DNA of 64,000 nucleotides from Saccopteryx bilineata (GCF_036850765.1 NC_089498.1:68240305-68304304), one strand, 5' to 3'. Positions 47,138 to 58,530 are shown, numbered from the stretch's first letter. Numbers and translations: made by a program. Notes: a model not told the origin generated them from the letters alone.

Positions 47138-48150
47138 TGTGTGTTGGGGGCAGGCTGTGGGCAGGCAGGATCGTTGTAGCCTGGGGCTTGGTTTTGGGAT
47201 TAAGCCTTTCCCACCCTTTTTTTTTTTTTTTTTTTTTTTTTTGTATTTTTCTGAAGCTGGAAACGGGGAGAGACAGTCAGACAGACTCCCGCATGCGCCC
47301 CACCGGGATCCACCCGGCACACCCACCAGGGGGCGATGCTCTGCCCACCAGGGGGTGATGCTCTGCCCCTCCGGGGCGTCGCTCTGCCGCAACCAGAACC
47401 ACTCTAGCGCCTGGGGCAGAGGCCAAGGAGCCATCCCCAGCGCCCGGGCCATCCTTGCTCCAATGGAGCCCCGGCTGCGGGAGGGGAAGAGAGAGACAGA
47501 GAGGAAGAGGGGGGTGGAGAAGCAAATGGGTGCCTCTCCTATGTACCCTGGCCGGGAATCGAACCCGGGTCCCCCGCACGCCAGGCTGACGCTCTACCGC
47601 TGAGCCAACCGGCTAGGGCTCCCCACCCTTTTTGATGTGGGGTGGTACAATCCAATCATGCCTCAGAGAAGTGACTTTGTATTAGAGACTTCCCTATTTT
47701 GTATATTGGATTAAAGGTTTTGAATCTACACTATAAAATGGGGGCAGAATGACAGGTTGCTCTCTTGGTTCCTGAGATTATCATTAGAGGAGAGAGCAGA
47801 GCAGAGAGCAGAAGGAGGCCACGTGGAGGAGGCCAGGAGAAGCAGCCAAGATGGCGGAGTGTTGAGTGAGAGGCCAGTTTGTGCAGTTGGTGCAGGGAGA
47901 AGGAAGGAGATGGGGAACAGAGGTGAAAAAGTCTGATGAGCTAGAAACTTTTGATTCTGGGAAACTCAGATAAGTCAGTGGCTTTGTGAGCACTGAATGT
48001 GAGTGGGTTTTGGAGCCCAGTGTGTGTTTTTACTTGCCTGCCAGGTGCAAGCTAGAATTAAAGACAATGGCCTATCAGTTTTTGGCTCCATTGTTTCTTT
48101 ACTGACTGTCCGAATCTAATGCGAACCTGCATGGGCCGGGCTGCTGTGAT
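47138..48150 (+). mobile_element. Probable solo LTR nested in gag
   Basis: Starts about TGTGTTGGGGGCAGG. It has a TATA-like CTATAAAATGG (about 47730), a CCAAGATGGCGGAG block (about 47847), ATTAAA (about 48057) and a T-rich stretch. Gag-like text (SEIPYMQAFF, about 48188) resumes after it. Without its own SINE it is about 600 bp. Edges are uncertain: TAATG at 47135-47139 and 48117-48121 may be the duplication, but the terminal CA is not clear. Confidence 0.5.
47222..47621 (-). mobile_element. Young tRNA-Ala-headed SINE in the nested LTR (antisense)
   Basis: Antisense complete copy with duplication CCCACCCTTTTT at 47210-47221 and 47622-47633. CpG-rich, B box reverse GGGAATCGAACCCGGG. Confidence 0.92.
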
Positions 48151-48199
48151 AGTGGCCCTGGCCGTGGCTACTGGCTTTACAGAGGGCATCAGAAATTCC

Positions 48200-48950
48200 T
48201 TACATGCAGGCTTTCTTCTCCCTTCTCTCCTGTCCTTAATTTCTGTGCCTTCTGTTCTACATGCAGGTCATTTTTGGCCAAAGAAACCTCACCTAAAACT
48301 TCTGCTCCTAATCTTTCCTTCTCTGCGGACTCTCAACTCTCTCTTTCTCCTGCCTGACCCCTGAGGGCACCCTTCTCTCGGGACCCCTCTCTAGTCTCTC
48401 AGCAAATCTTTTTTGCTGGAGTGTCTTCCCTCCAGAAAGCCTCTTCCCTTCACTAAATCCTGTTTTCTCATTTAATCTGACTCTCTTTCTCCTCCCCTGC
48501 TGGCCAGGGGCCTCTCCCTTCTCCACTGTGTTCTTCATCACCTCCCCCCTCCTTAGAAGCTGTGGCTCTGGCTGCGGTGCCTGTCTCATCTCTGACCTCT
48601 CTTCCCTCCTTACAAACTGCAGTTCTGTCTGTCTTCTCTCTGACCCCTCCTCCCTCCTTACAAACTGTGACTGTGCCTCTTTCCTCCTTGCCCCCTCCCC
48701 TCTCCTCAGAGCTCTAAATCCTTTTGACTCCTCTGACCACGTGGCTCCACACCAATACTTTAACCTCCTCCTCCTCCTCCTGCAGATTCTGACCCTTCTT
48801 CTTTCCATCCAACTGCTCACACTATCTATCCGTCTGCCTTCTCTCTTTCTCCCCTCTATGCTGGCAACTCCCTGCCATCTCGAAAAACTTAAAAAAGCAG
48901 AATTTTATATTAAGCTATGTGAGTAAGTAATCCGTCTTGTCTTTTTGTTT
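48200..48950 (+). pseudogene. CT-rich segment, probable gag middle
   Basis: Very pyrimidine-rich coding-strand sequence that translates to proline-, serine- and leucine-rich text with repeated units (TCTGACC..CCTCCTTACAAACTG at 48593-48670). This is compatible with the proline-rich part of gag between matrix and capsid. No firm motif. The antisense 170-codon frame at 48308-48820 is probably an accident of low complexity. Confidence 0.4.
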
Positions 48951-49120
48951 GTCAGAAAATATCTCTAGTATAATTTGAATTGAAACAAGTAAAGCACACT
49001 CATTTAAATTCCTTAATTCATAACTTTTATGTAAAGTCTTTGTTTAATGTGTAACTGTGTCTGTTTCTAAAGCCTTAAACCAATAATTACCCACCTCTTA
49101 AACCAGGTGTACTCATCCCC

Positions 49121-49700
49121 ATGGACTCTTCCTGCAATACCCCCACCCTTCCTGTTCGAAAACCTTCAGGGGCTTATTGGCTCATACAAGACTTATACTT
49201 AATCAGTGAGTCCCATCCAGTAGTCCCTAATCTCTACAAGTTACTATCACATATTCCCTCAAACACTACTCACTTCATGGTCCTAGACCTCAAGAATGCC
49301 TTCTTTATCATTCCTCTACAACCTGACTCTTACTTTCTGTTTGTCTTTACCCAGACACTAATGCAGCCCAGCAATTTATCTGGATTGTCTTACCCCAGGG
49401 GATCAGAAACAGCCCACACCTGTTTTGGCAGGCACTAGCTCAGGATTTAACAGCATGCAATCTCAAAACTAGTACTCTCTTACAATATGTAGATAACCTA
49501 CTCCTCTGCAGCCCTTCCCTGCCTGCCTCAAGGAGACACATCGCCACCCTTCTTAACTTCCTCCCTATGAAGTGATATCGTGTCCTCTCTGCTAAGGCTC
49601 AACTTCATTCTCAGTCCATAGTCTATCTAGGCATCGCCTTAACCCCCACCACCTGAAGTCTCACCCTAAATCAAACTCAGACCCTCCACAGTCTCCAACC
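49121..49700 (+). pseudogene. ERV pol reverse transcriptase remnant
   Basis: Reverse transcriptase fingers and palm. The first frame (49121-49438) shows LPVRKPSGAYWLIQDL and FMVLDLKNAFFIIPL, the family's first catalytic block. A frame change near 49370 leads to WIVLPQGIRNSPHLF and then QYVDNLLLC (YVDN at 49486-49497), where the second catalytic aspartate is asparagine. Further stops follow. Inactive by both frame loss and active-site change. Confidence 0.88.
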
Positions 49701-49824
49701 ACCTACCACCACAAATCAAATCTTTTCTTTCCTCAGTCTAGTAGGCTTCTTTAAACACTAAGTTCCCAATTTTGCTCTTAGTCAAGCCCCTCAGTGAGAT
49801 CTTCTGAGCATGGCTTTTAAGGTC

Positions 49825-49985
49825 TATAGTGACCAAAAAAAGTAACAGAAAAGGCAAATAAGGCCCAAAAGAAGTCAGGAAATACCAACTTTTGGCTCCA
49901 GTGCCCTACTTCAAGAGTGGAAAGAAAGGTCATTGAACTGAAGCCTGCCAGGCTTCCTGGCCCCATCAAGGGACACACCTCTGCT
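49825..49985 (+). pseudogene. ERV nucleocapsid zinc-knuckle remnant
   Basis: A basic stretch (SNRKGK) precedes PVPYFKSGKKGH and, after a stop, TEAC. Spacing fits one CX2CX4HX4C knuckle with the first two cysteines changed to Y and S. It lies downstream of the RT fragment, which is out of normal order. Confidence 0.6.
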
Positions 49986-50082
49986 GTGGAAAGAGGGACA
50001 TGAGAAGGTAAGCTGCCCCCTTGCTCCATGGAGGGAGGGTTCAGTCTCTTCTAGCCCTGCTCCAGCTACCTGTGACCTGACC

Positions 50083-50370
50083 TTGCCCAGCATGCTGGGA
50101 ATTGCCACTGAAGTCCCAAGGACATCATTCATGAGCCTAAGGTATTTCTTCCAAGTAGCAGATAAGCTAATCTCATTTCTTGTAAACACAAGGGCCATCT
50201 ACTATTTCTTGTTTGAATATTTAAGTTTTATTTATCCTTCAAAGATCTCTACTGTGGGTATTGACAGTCTAATTTTGTTACTTTATTTAATGTATAGTAT
50301 CTCCTTTATTCCTCTTATCTCAATGCACCATGCCTGTTATAGGCTGGGACCTGCTGCTAATTCCAGATAG
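50083..50370 (+). pseudogene. ERV protease remnant
   Basis: Aspartic protease: VADKLISFLVNTRAIYYF, where the catalytic DTG is NTR (50185-50193), then PSKISTVGIDSL, the typical downstream block. It follows the nucleocapsid piece as expected but sits after the RT fragment. Inactive. Confidence 0.72.
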
Positions 50371-50429
50371 AAGCAGTGGTCACTAGGACTTAAATTCTAA
50401 CTGCAAAGTGTAGAAATGTAACCACCCTT

Positions 50430-50854
50430 GGCCCTGGCCGGTTGGCTCAGTGGTAGAGCGTCGGCCTAGCGTGCGGAGGACCCGGGTTCGATTCCCGGCC
50501 AGGGCACATAGGAGAAGCACCCATTTGCTTCTCCACCCCTCCACCGCACCTTCCTCTCTGTCTCTCTCTTCCCCTTCCACGGCTAAGGCTCCATTGGAGC
50601 AAAGATGGCCCGGGCGCTGGGGATGGCTCTGTGGCCTCTGCCCCAGGCGCTAGAGTGGCTCTGGTCGCAACATGGCGACACCCAGGAGGGTCGCAACATG
50701 GCGACTCCCAGGATGGGCAGAGCATCGCCCCCTGGTGGGCAGAGCGTCGCCCCCTGGTGGGCGTGCCGGGTGGATCCCGGTCGGGCACATGCGGGAGTCT
50801 GTCTGACTGTCTCTTCCTGTTTCCAGCTTCAGAAAAATGCAAAAAAAAAAAAAA
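50430..50854 (+). mobile_element. Young tRNA-Ala-headed SINE (complete, sense)
   Basis: Best complete copy of the long SINE, 425 bp. Exact 17-bp duplication GAAATGTAACCACCCTT at 50413-50429 and 50855-50871. The head 50431-50505 folds as a tRNA: acceptor GCCCTGG with CCAGGGC, D stem GCTC/GAGC, T arm CCGGG-TTCGATT-CCCGG and anticodon loop CTAGCGT with T33 and AGC. Boxes A and B for RNA polymerase III are intact. A middle with short tandem repeats (CATGGCGAC, CGCCCCCTGGTGGGC twice) and an A tail follow. Confidence 0.96.
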
Positions 50855-50949
50855 GAAATGTAACCACCCTTTCCCTAATTACTTGCAGGTTTTATAGGTC
50901 ACTCAGCAAACTGTTCAAACACTGTCCAAGAGGCACTTCCAGCATTATA

Positions 50950-51045
50950 TCACCCAAGGACTGACTTTCACATGGACAGGTCCACACACCGTGATCCTGA
51001 CAACTCCTACTGCTGCTAAAATAGAAAAACAGAATGCCTTACTTC
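50950..51045 (+). pseudogene. ERV integrase C-terminal remnant
   Basis: FTWTGPHTVILTTPTAAK resembles the conserved C-terminal block of gammaretroviral integrases. Short and broken. Confidence 0.55.
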
Positions 51046-51539
51046 AATCACAAACCTGAAGCTGGTTGGTCTACGTATGGCAAATATATGAAAAAACTAA
51101 GGACTCTTTTAATCAGGCTTTGGGAAAAGGGAAACTAGGATAAAAAGAAAGTCAGCTTGATTGTCACTAGAGGTTAAAATTTTTTAAATCAAGAGTTCTG
51201 ACTAGAAAGAAATTGTATGGTTTTGATAATAGAAGGTATAAGGTATGGAAATACTTTTGGAAGAAAAAGGAAAAGCAAGTTTTTATGAAGGCCAGTTGTT
51301 TCTGGATAAGAAAGGGAATGAAAGCTGAACGTTTAAGTAAGTTGTAGAAGGTTTGTACAGATTATAGGTTTGTACCGAGAAAAAAGAATTTGTACAGTCA
51401 GAAAACTGGATTTCAAAGAATGTTTAATCAGTCCCCCTAACTAACAATTCTTACTCTCCCCACTTATTAGGACGACTCTTTCCTCCACCCTGACCATCTG
51501 AAGCTCAGAAACAGAAACAAAACCGACCCCTTGTCCTTC

Positions 51540-51775
51540 TATTCTCTATTCACCTCTCAGCCTGCCTCCCCCAATCAGGTGCTTTCTACTCATGTGAGAC
51601 CACAAGTATATGTATCTCCTTACTAATTGTACAGAAATTTGTACCCTAATCTGTCTCACCCAAAATATCAACCTAATCCCACCCCATGAGCCTCTTCCAA
51701 TTCCTAATACAGTATCCATCTATCTAAAGACCAAACAAGCTATACAGGTAATTTCTTGTTGCTTTAAAATTTTCT
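51540..51775 (+). pseudogene. ERV envelope surface-subunit end, remnant
   Basis: A cysteine-bearing frame (MYLLTNCTEICTLICLTQ, 51610) with EPLPIP resembles the C-terminal part of the surface subunit in this retrovirus class. A CT microsatellite (51836-51878) lies downstream and the transmembrane subunit is not clearly readable. Confidence 0.5.
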
Positions 51776-51830
51776 ATAAAAGTAGATCTAGGGACAGGGG
51801 GACTAGCCACACTGCCCTGTCTTATTCCTA

Positions 51831-51881
<51 letters not shown>

Positions 51882-52219
51882 GTCCAGCAAATTCGTAAAC
51901 ATGGAGTCAGTGGTTTTGCACAACCTGGGTATCTTGACAATTGCCTTTCATTGGTCCACTCACTCTCCTATTTATTTTTTTAACTTTTGAACCCTGCCTC
52001 TTACATTTGTTTACTAGTTTCTTACAGAACTGCATGCAGACCTTTGTGAATCAGAAAATTGGAAAAATCTACCTAACCCTACACACCAACCCTGAAACCT
52101 GCCCTCGCGAAACAGAAAAATATAAAACCCTATATCATCAAACTTCCTAAATCCTATCTTTCAACCCCTACAGGTCCCCTAACCCTAAAGCTCTCCCATA
52201 TCCTTGAAGAACTAGGAGA

Positions 52220-52402
52220 ATGAATAGCATTCACCTCTTAATGCTTCTCAGTCTTTTTACCCTTCACATAGTAAGGGGACAAGACCACTGGGTCTTCTTG
52301 GCTGAAGAAGAGCCTACAAACAGACATGAAACATTTCTTTTAGCTCAAGCTAACTGCTCTCTCCAGGGCTGCCAGGAAAAAATATCTCTAACTTTACCAT
52401 GA
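52220..52402 (+). pseudogene. Short frame with signal-peptide-like start in the ERV 3' region
   Basis: 60 codons: MNSIHLLMLLSLFTLHIVRG is a hydrophobic leader followed by a polar, cysteine-containing stretch (ANCSLQGCQ). It may be an envelope leader and N-terminus, although it lies downstream of the piece read as the end of the surface subunit. Function not assigned. Confidence 0.35.
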
Positions 52403-53099
52403 AAGAACTTCACCCCCTGCTATACAACCCTCCTTATCTCTGCATTCCTGATCTCCAAATACTTGCCTCTTTCTTTAAGTTCCTATGGCCGGGATGAGAG
52501 AAATCACTAGGATTACCTACAACCAAATGCTCCTACACTCCTATTCCCCAATACCCCAAGGAGAACTTCATGAGGGAAATATCAAATAGGTAGGGATGAC
52601 AGCAGGAAGAAGCCACCCTCAGCCCGAGAAGTTTTCTCCTGAATGTTCTCCAAACCCCCTTCCTTTTAAATCACACATATTCAGTCCTTCTAAAAACTTA
52701 CACTAACAGGTTCCCTGTCTCTTAAAATCTCCACATGTCCTCCCATTCAAGAGGAACCAGACCAGCACATCTCATCCAGGAGACCATGTATCACCATGTC
52801 ACTCTGTCCACTTGGCACTAGCAGCAAGCAACTCACAATTATTACCTCGCAAATTTTTTTTTACTTCCTCACTCAGGTTTTCGGATACATCGAAACCTGG
52901 TTCAGACCTTACAGCATGGAAATTGATGACCTCCTTAACTGGATGAGGGACTTGGCTTGGCAAGGTTCCCTTCTTGAGTTCTCTCCAGAAGAAGCAATAA
53001 TTTTCCAATTTTTTCTCCTCTTTCTTCTCATCACCCCTCACCATATATTATAAAATTAATAACTGCCTTTCTTTTATATGTAACCACAGAGTTGAGAAA

Positions 53100-53483
53100 T
53101 GATAGATATGTGTATTCCAAACTGCCCTCTTGATGTTCCACTTATCTGTCAGACCTCACCCTTACTGGACTAGTACCCCTGAGACAAAGGAATTCCAAAA
53201 AGCTGAGAAGCCGCCCCAAGGAGGGGCACCAGACACACCAGGACTTTTGATTCAACACCCACATGCTCCAAGCCCCCAAGGAGGGACATTCCGGACATAC
53301 CAGGACTTTTGCCTCAGTATCCCCTCAGGCTCTCCCAAACACTATAAAACTTGCCCCTAGTCTGTAACCGACACTGTTCTCCCCACTGTTCTCCGAGGGA
53401 GAAGTGCCCGGCAGGGTTCCTTTCTTCCTTTTTTTCAATAAAGCCTGTTACTCTGGTCTTTCAGACTCCCGTGGATTCCAAAA
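53100..53483 (+). repeat. 3' LTR of the provirus
   Basis: Same start TGATAGATATG, same U3 60-bp repeat, AATAAA within TTTCAATAAAGCC. Ends GATTCCAAAA. The usual purine tract in front is weak (AGAGTTGAGAAA). Confidence 0.9.
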
Positions 53484-53489
53484 AATATA

Positions 53490-56310
53490 ATTTATGTCCT
53501 TTGTTTATGGGTATCTTAGTTCAGCCTAGGCTATTTTTAGGAAAAAAATAGCATGAAAATTTTAAAACTTTCTATTTAAAGTTTTTTTTTTTTTAAAAAA
53601 ATAGTTCTTTTATTTCCTAATTCTTTATTCAAGAACAAGTTATTATCTCACAGAGAAACTTCCCAAGTGAAAACTGGCACAAATAGCAGTCAGATGTCCA
53701 ACAATTACAATGATTTCAGAAGATCAGTGCAATCTATCTACAAGGTATTATAGTTAGAAGAAATATTTTTTTTGCCTAGATTCGAACATGATAAAACACA
53801 GAACAAACATCCATATAGTAAGGCTCACAGTAGGGAAAGCTAGTGGAAGCACTATAATGAAGCCAATGATAAAAAAAGTAAAAAAATCAGCAAGAAAGGT
53901 AACATGATAAAAAAAATTGCTGATAGTAATGATAGGTAGGCTGTTGAAAAGACTGATTAAAATGTATAACAACACATGTTATGTTTTGTTTTGATACTAA
54001 AGCTAAATAAAAAGCAAAGAAATATAATCTTTGTTCAAGATCTTAATAAAGATATGAGACATGTTTTAAAAATGCAAAGAGCCCAGTTGACCTACACAGC
54101 TTAGTCTTTTAGTTTTAAATCTCCATTGTCAGACCATCTAACCAAATATCTTGAGCAAATTCAGTGTTATTTTCTCAGCAATCTTGCCTGGAAGGCCATT
54201 GCATGCATTTAAGCTTCTCTGCATGAAAAACAGATTCACAACATCTGGTCTGATTTCATTTTCCTTGAGTTTTCATTTTCTTGCCTTTTCTATTTTCTTT
54301 CCTTTTCCAATCACGTTTATTGAGCTGCAAATGGTAATTTCCACTCCTCTCTGTTGTTTTTGCTTCACTGTTTTAGGGTCAATGGTCTACATTCTTGCTT
54401 CAAGATAGCTGTAAAACGATCATTTGAGGAACTATAATTACTCTTGCTCTCCTCATACAGTTTGGAAAGTTGGCATAAGTTTTATTTTCTTATAGTATTA
54501 CATCAATAAAACACCTGAGTTAATATTGGCTATGAATATTTTCTTAATGCTATGTATCCACGTGTTCTGACTTAACTTCCTTTGCTTCATTGGGTTGCCT
54601 ATTGTATCTTCTGATCTAGTGAATCCTCAACATTTTTTGAAAGAAACTGATTACTTAAAACAATATGATTTTAATATCAAAACAACAGGATAAACACAAA
54701 GTTGGACTCCTCCAGTCAAGTAAATTAAACTCAAAGAGTAGAGAGCCTACATTGCATCATACTTTTGGCATGTAGTACATGTATGAAAAAGTGGGGTTGT
54801 CAAAACAAAATTTTAAAATGGTATTAAAGAAGTTAAGTAAGAACTGGACTATTTTTCTCATACTTTATGTTCACATCAAACGTTAGACATAACATTAATA
54901 AAATGGCATCTGTTATCAAGAAATTCCAAGCCAAAATGCAAAATTTCTTTGCTCTTTTTCCTGCAATGCCACAAACTTACGCCACCATCATCTGAAGAAA
55001 ACTGCTTCATGAGCTCTAATTTTATCATTTCAATGAATATAGTCGTATGCAGTGAATTCACACTAATCAGGCCATATAACATTTTCTCCATAATTGAATT
55101 CTATGATGTATACTTTCAGTTCTTGAAAGGTTAATTTGTATATGATCTTACTTATATAATATGCTGTTGGCTGTAAAGAAAAAACACATTTTTCCCTGAT
55201 ACCAATAATGCCATTTCTGTGTTCCAGCCAACCCAAGTTTATACCATTTATTTATAAAATATTTATGTGAAAAAATTATCTCTTTATTAAAACAACAAAC
55301 TTTGAACATAAATACCTAAATATAACAATGATTTACAACAGCTCTACAATACCTGAAATCCTAAAGACATACACACTTGCACACTCATATAGACATACAT
55401 ATTTGCATAACAGCTTTTTATAGCTTACTAGATTTAATATTTATAAGAGTAAAAATATATTCACAGGAAAATATGAAAAAATAGAAAAGGATAATACAAC
55501 TAAACAAATCATAAGGTTTAATAGAATTACCGTTAATGTCATACAGATTTGTCTGCTGTTAGTTTTCTGGGATCTAAAGGTAAAAAGCAATATAATTTAT
55601 TAAATGATCAGGTAATTAGTAATTTTTCTCCATATAACTTAAATATCTTCTTTACCAACTTCTTTTGCCTAAATGGAGGGTCATGCAGGTAGTGTCTGTG
55701 TGTGTGTGTTTGGCAGATCTACAATACTTCCATCTCTCTCCCATATCTATCTTGTAACTAACTGCATGCCATTGACTCAATAGAAATCTGGCCACAAAAT
55801 TCAAATTTTATAGTAGTTTTATCTCTTTCTTCCCAGGTTTAATAAAGACTTTCATTAAGAAATCTTTTTATTCCCTCTACTCTTTGAGTTGACATATTTC
55901 ACTTATCCAATTTTTTTTTTGCAAAATTTTATTTTATTGCTGATTTAATAAGTTCTGATGCTTATTTCCTCTTCTAATATCTTTGTATAAACTCAGTACA
56001 CTCCTTGACTTCCTTGTGGATGAACATTTCTCACTAGTATAACTGGGTGTGCCATATCACTAGACTACCGAGGCACAGAAATGAGACTGCCACCTCCTGT
56101 CTGAGAACTCCTGGGAATATTTTGTAATACTGAAAGTATTTTGAAATCAAGGACTACGATCATTCTGCAAAGATCACAAGGTATGTCAGAACAGAGCAGC
56201 AAGAGGAAAAAAAGATGCATTAAATCACAGATCATTTATGTGGCCCTATTGTCAGAGTCCTAGATTATAATTTGGCTTTGATAAATACTAGGTCTATAAA
56301 TTTGGAAAAT
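53490..56310. other. Unique intron sequence
   Basis: AT-rich, no gene, no young repeat. A short TG run is at about 55697-55710. Confidence 0.5.
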
Positions 56311-56319
56311 GTAATATCC

Positions 56320-56450
56320 CTACGTACTAGTTTCTTTATTAATAAAATTGAGTAATAAAATTACAGTCTTTGAGACTGTTGTAAAGATTAAATTAAAATA
56401 TACATAAAAATCAAAATAGCTAACATCTAGTAAGCATGCAAATTTCTTTT
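56320..56450 (+). mobile_element. MIR-like SINE remnant
   Basis: Order of TAGTTTCTTTATTAATAAAA, TTGAGACTGTTGTAAAGATT, AAATTAAAATATACATAAAA and CATCTAGTAAGCATG follows the MIR 3' half. Very diverged. Confidence 0.5.
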
Positions 56451-56629
56451 ACTGTTTGTATTTTGATTTTACTTTTGCAAGTTATTCCCATTCATAAATT
56501 ATCCCTTCTTTTTTTTTTTTCCAGTGGTAAATAGAATAGCTCAATCTATCTGTTCATTTACCTAATTTTTATTGTCAAAAATGTATTCCTTATTATATTT
56601 GTAATTTATGTATTTTAATAAAAACTATA

Positions 56630-57640
56630 TATTTAATGTGTGCAACATGAGAATTGACATACATATACATAGTGAAGTAATTACTACAGTTAAGCTAATT
56701 AACATGTCATTTCTTCACATAGTTGTCACTTTTTGTGTGTGATGAGAGCACCTGAAATTCACTCTTTTAGCAGGTCTTCTGTGTTCAATATAGTATTATT
56801 AACTATAATCACCATGCCTGTACTTTGGATCTCTAGACTTACTCATTCAACATGACTGCCACTTTGCACTCTGCCAATATCTCCCCACTCACCCCCTCCC
56901 ACCAGTTTCTGGTAATGACTGTTCTACTCTCTGCCTCTGAGTTCAATATTTTTTCTACATTTTTTAGATTCCAAGCACAAGTAACCCTATGTGGTATCTG
57001 TCCTTCTCTATCTGGCTAATTTCATTTAGCATAATGTCATTCAGTTTCACGCATGTTTTTCCAAGTGACAAGATTTCCGTTTTTCACATATATGAGGGAC
57101 GGTCCATTTTTTTTTATCCTTCCATCTGTTGACCAGTACTTAGATTGTTTCAATATCTTGGCTATTATAAATAATGCTGCAATGAACACAAAAATGCAGG
57201 TATCTTTTTGAAACCATGATTTAATGTATTTTGGATATATACCCAGAAGTGTGATTGCTGGATGATATGTTAGTGCCATTTAATTTTTTTTTTTCAGGAA
57301 TCTCTATACTGTTTTCTATAATAGCTATACCAGTGTACATTCTAACAGTTTACAAGGTTTCTCTTTCTCCACATCCATGCAAATACTTATCTTTTGTCTG
57401 TTTTGATAACAGACATTCCAAGTGTGAAGTCTCATTGTGGGTTTGATTTACATGTTAGCCATTTGTATCTCTTCTTTTAAAAATGTTTATTTAGGTCTTT
57501 TGGCCATATTTAAACATGGTTATTTTTTTTCTTGTTATTGCATAATTTGTGGTCCTGATATGTTTTAAATATTAATCCCTTCCCTTATTAGAGGAATATA
57601 TATATTTTTTCTTTTGTTGTTTATGATTTTAGTGTTAGAT
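56630..57640 (-). mobile_element. Old L1 (L1M-type) 3' end
   Basis: Antisense: 3'UTR blocks (CCACTCACCCCCTCCCACC, GGTATCTGTCCTTCTCTATC) then ORF2 end (TTATAAATAATGCTGCAATG, GGATATATACCCAGAAGTG). Frames destroyed. Confidence 0.82.
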
Positions 57641-57705
57641 CCACAAAAATACTGCCTACACTAATGCCAAGAAAACTTCCCTTTTTTCAGAAACTTTTCC
57701 CCAGA

Positions 57706-57831
57706 TTCCAAGATGGCTCCAGAGTTGGTAGACACTACACTTGCCGGCTCCTGGCAACAAACCGGATTGCTCTAAATTATAGAGCAATCAACCTGAATAA
57801 CCAACCGAAGACTAGCTGAACCCAAATATAA
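57706..57831 (+). mobile_element. Old L1 5'UTR fragment, left part
   Basis: CCAAGATGGCTCCAGAGTTG (YY1-like start) then GTAGACACTACACTTGCC, and CCAACCGAAGACTAGCTGAA, read as the first bases of an older laurasiatherian L1 5'UTR. Continues at 58232 after a SINE. Confidence 0.65.
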
Positions 57832-58231
57832 TAAACAAAAAAAAATTATTTTTTAATTCAGCAAATGGGGAGGCAGAGACAGACTCCTGAATGCGCCTTT
57901 GAGTGAGATCCTTATTGCAAGCCCACTAGGGGGCAATACTCTGCCTATCTGGGGCTGCTCCCTTGCTTGACAACTGAGCTATTTTAGCGCCTGAGGCAGA
58001 GGCCATGGAGCCATCCTCAGAGCCTGGGGTCACTCGGTCTAATAGAGCCATGGCTGCAGGAAGGGAAAAGAGGGAGAGAGAAAAAGAGAAGGAAAGAGAA
58101 AGAGAGAGTGAAAGGAAGGGGAGGGGTAGAGAAACAGATGGGTGCTTCTCCTGTGTGCCCTGACTGGGAATCAAATCCAAGACATCCACATCCCAGGCTA
58201 TGCTCTACCACTGAGCCAACTGGCCAAGGCC
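57832..58231 (-). mobile_element. Long tRNA-headed SINE (antisense, older)
   Basis: Antisense: ACAGACTCCTGAATGCGCC, CTGAGCTATTTTAGCGCC and head ACCACTGAGCCAACTGGCCA. GA-rich linker at 58070-58130. Confidence 0.88.
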
Positions 58232-58530
58232 ACAACCAAGAATTTACAAAAGGCAAATAGAGACTGGTAAAAAAAAAAAGAGAAGATGTAGAAAAGGCTT
58301 GCCCCTGCACCCACATGCACCATCAGAGCAACCAGAGGGATATCTATTCTGTCAAACTCCCTCCCCTCAGGAGAGTAAGGTCTCAGCCCAGGTAGGAATC
58401 CCCAACCCAGAGCAACAGAAACTGGAAGAGAAGCCCACATAGCACTTGATGATAAAAATCAGTGGGGATTCTGTCCACCTGGGAGAGAAGAGAGTCTGCT
58501 AGAGGCCCAGACACCAGGTTATGCACTCCT
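58232..58530 (+). mobile_element. Old L1 5'UTR fragment, right part
   Basis: Continues the L1 5'UTR: CACCATCAGAGCAACCAGAG, TCTCAGCCCAGGTAGGAATC and AAATCAGTGGGGATTCTGTC. Ends near 58530. No ORF1 or ORF2 follows, so only the 5' part remains. Confidence 0.6.

Larger units (their letters stand above)
45949..53483 (+). mobile_element. Defective class I endogenous retrovirus (gamma-like, tRNA-Phe primer type)
   Basis: Two LTRs of about 380 bp bracket about 6.8 kb. The primer site following the 5' LTR fits tRNA-Phe. Recognisable pieces in order are: matrix start (46830), reverse transcriptase (49121-49700), nucleocapsid knuckle (about 49885-49930), protease (about 50083-50330), integrase C-terminus (about 50950-51040) and envelope surface-subunit end (about 51600-51760). 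All are broken by stops and shifts. A probable nested LTR and SINEs at 47222 and 50430 interrupt it. The LTRs differ at about 12 of 380 sites (about 3%) plus a short indel, so insertion is fairly recent on a mammalian scale. Edges suggest a short ATAT duplication (45945-45948, about 53485-53488). Antisense to CTNNA3. Confidence 0.88.

Noticed and set aside
48308..48820. 170-codon minus-strand frame in the provirus
   Set aside because: Reverse complement of a CT-rich gag-like segment, arginine- and glutamate-rich by composition. No domain.
50431..50505. Functional tRNA-Ala gene
   Set aside because: The cloverleaf continues into a SINE body and A tail with a 17-bp duplication, so it is a SINE head.
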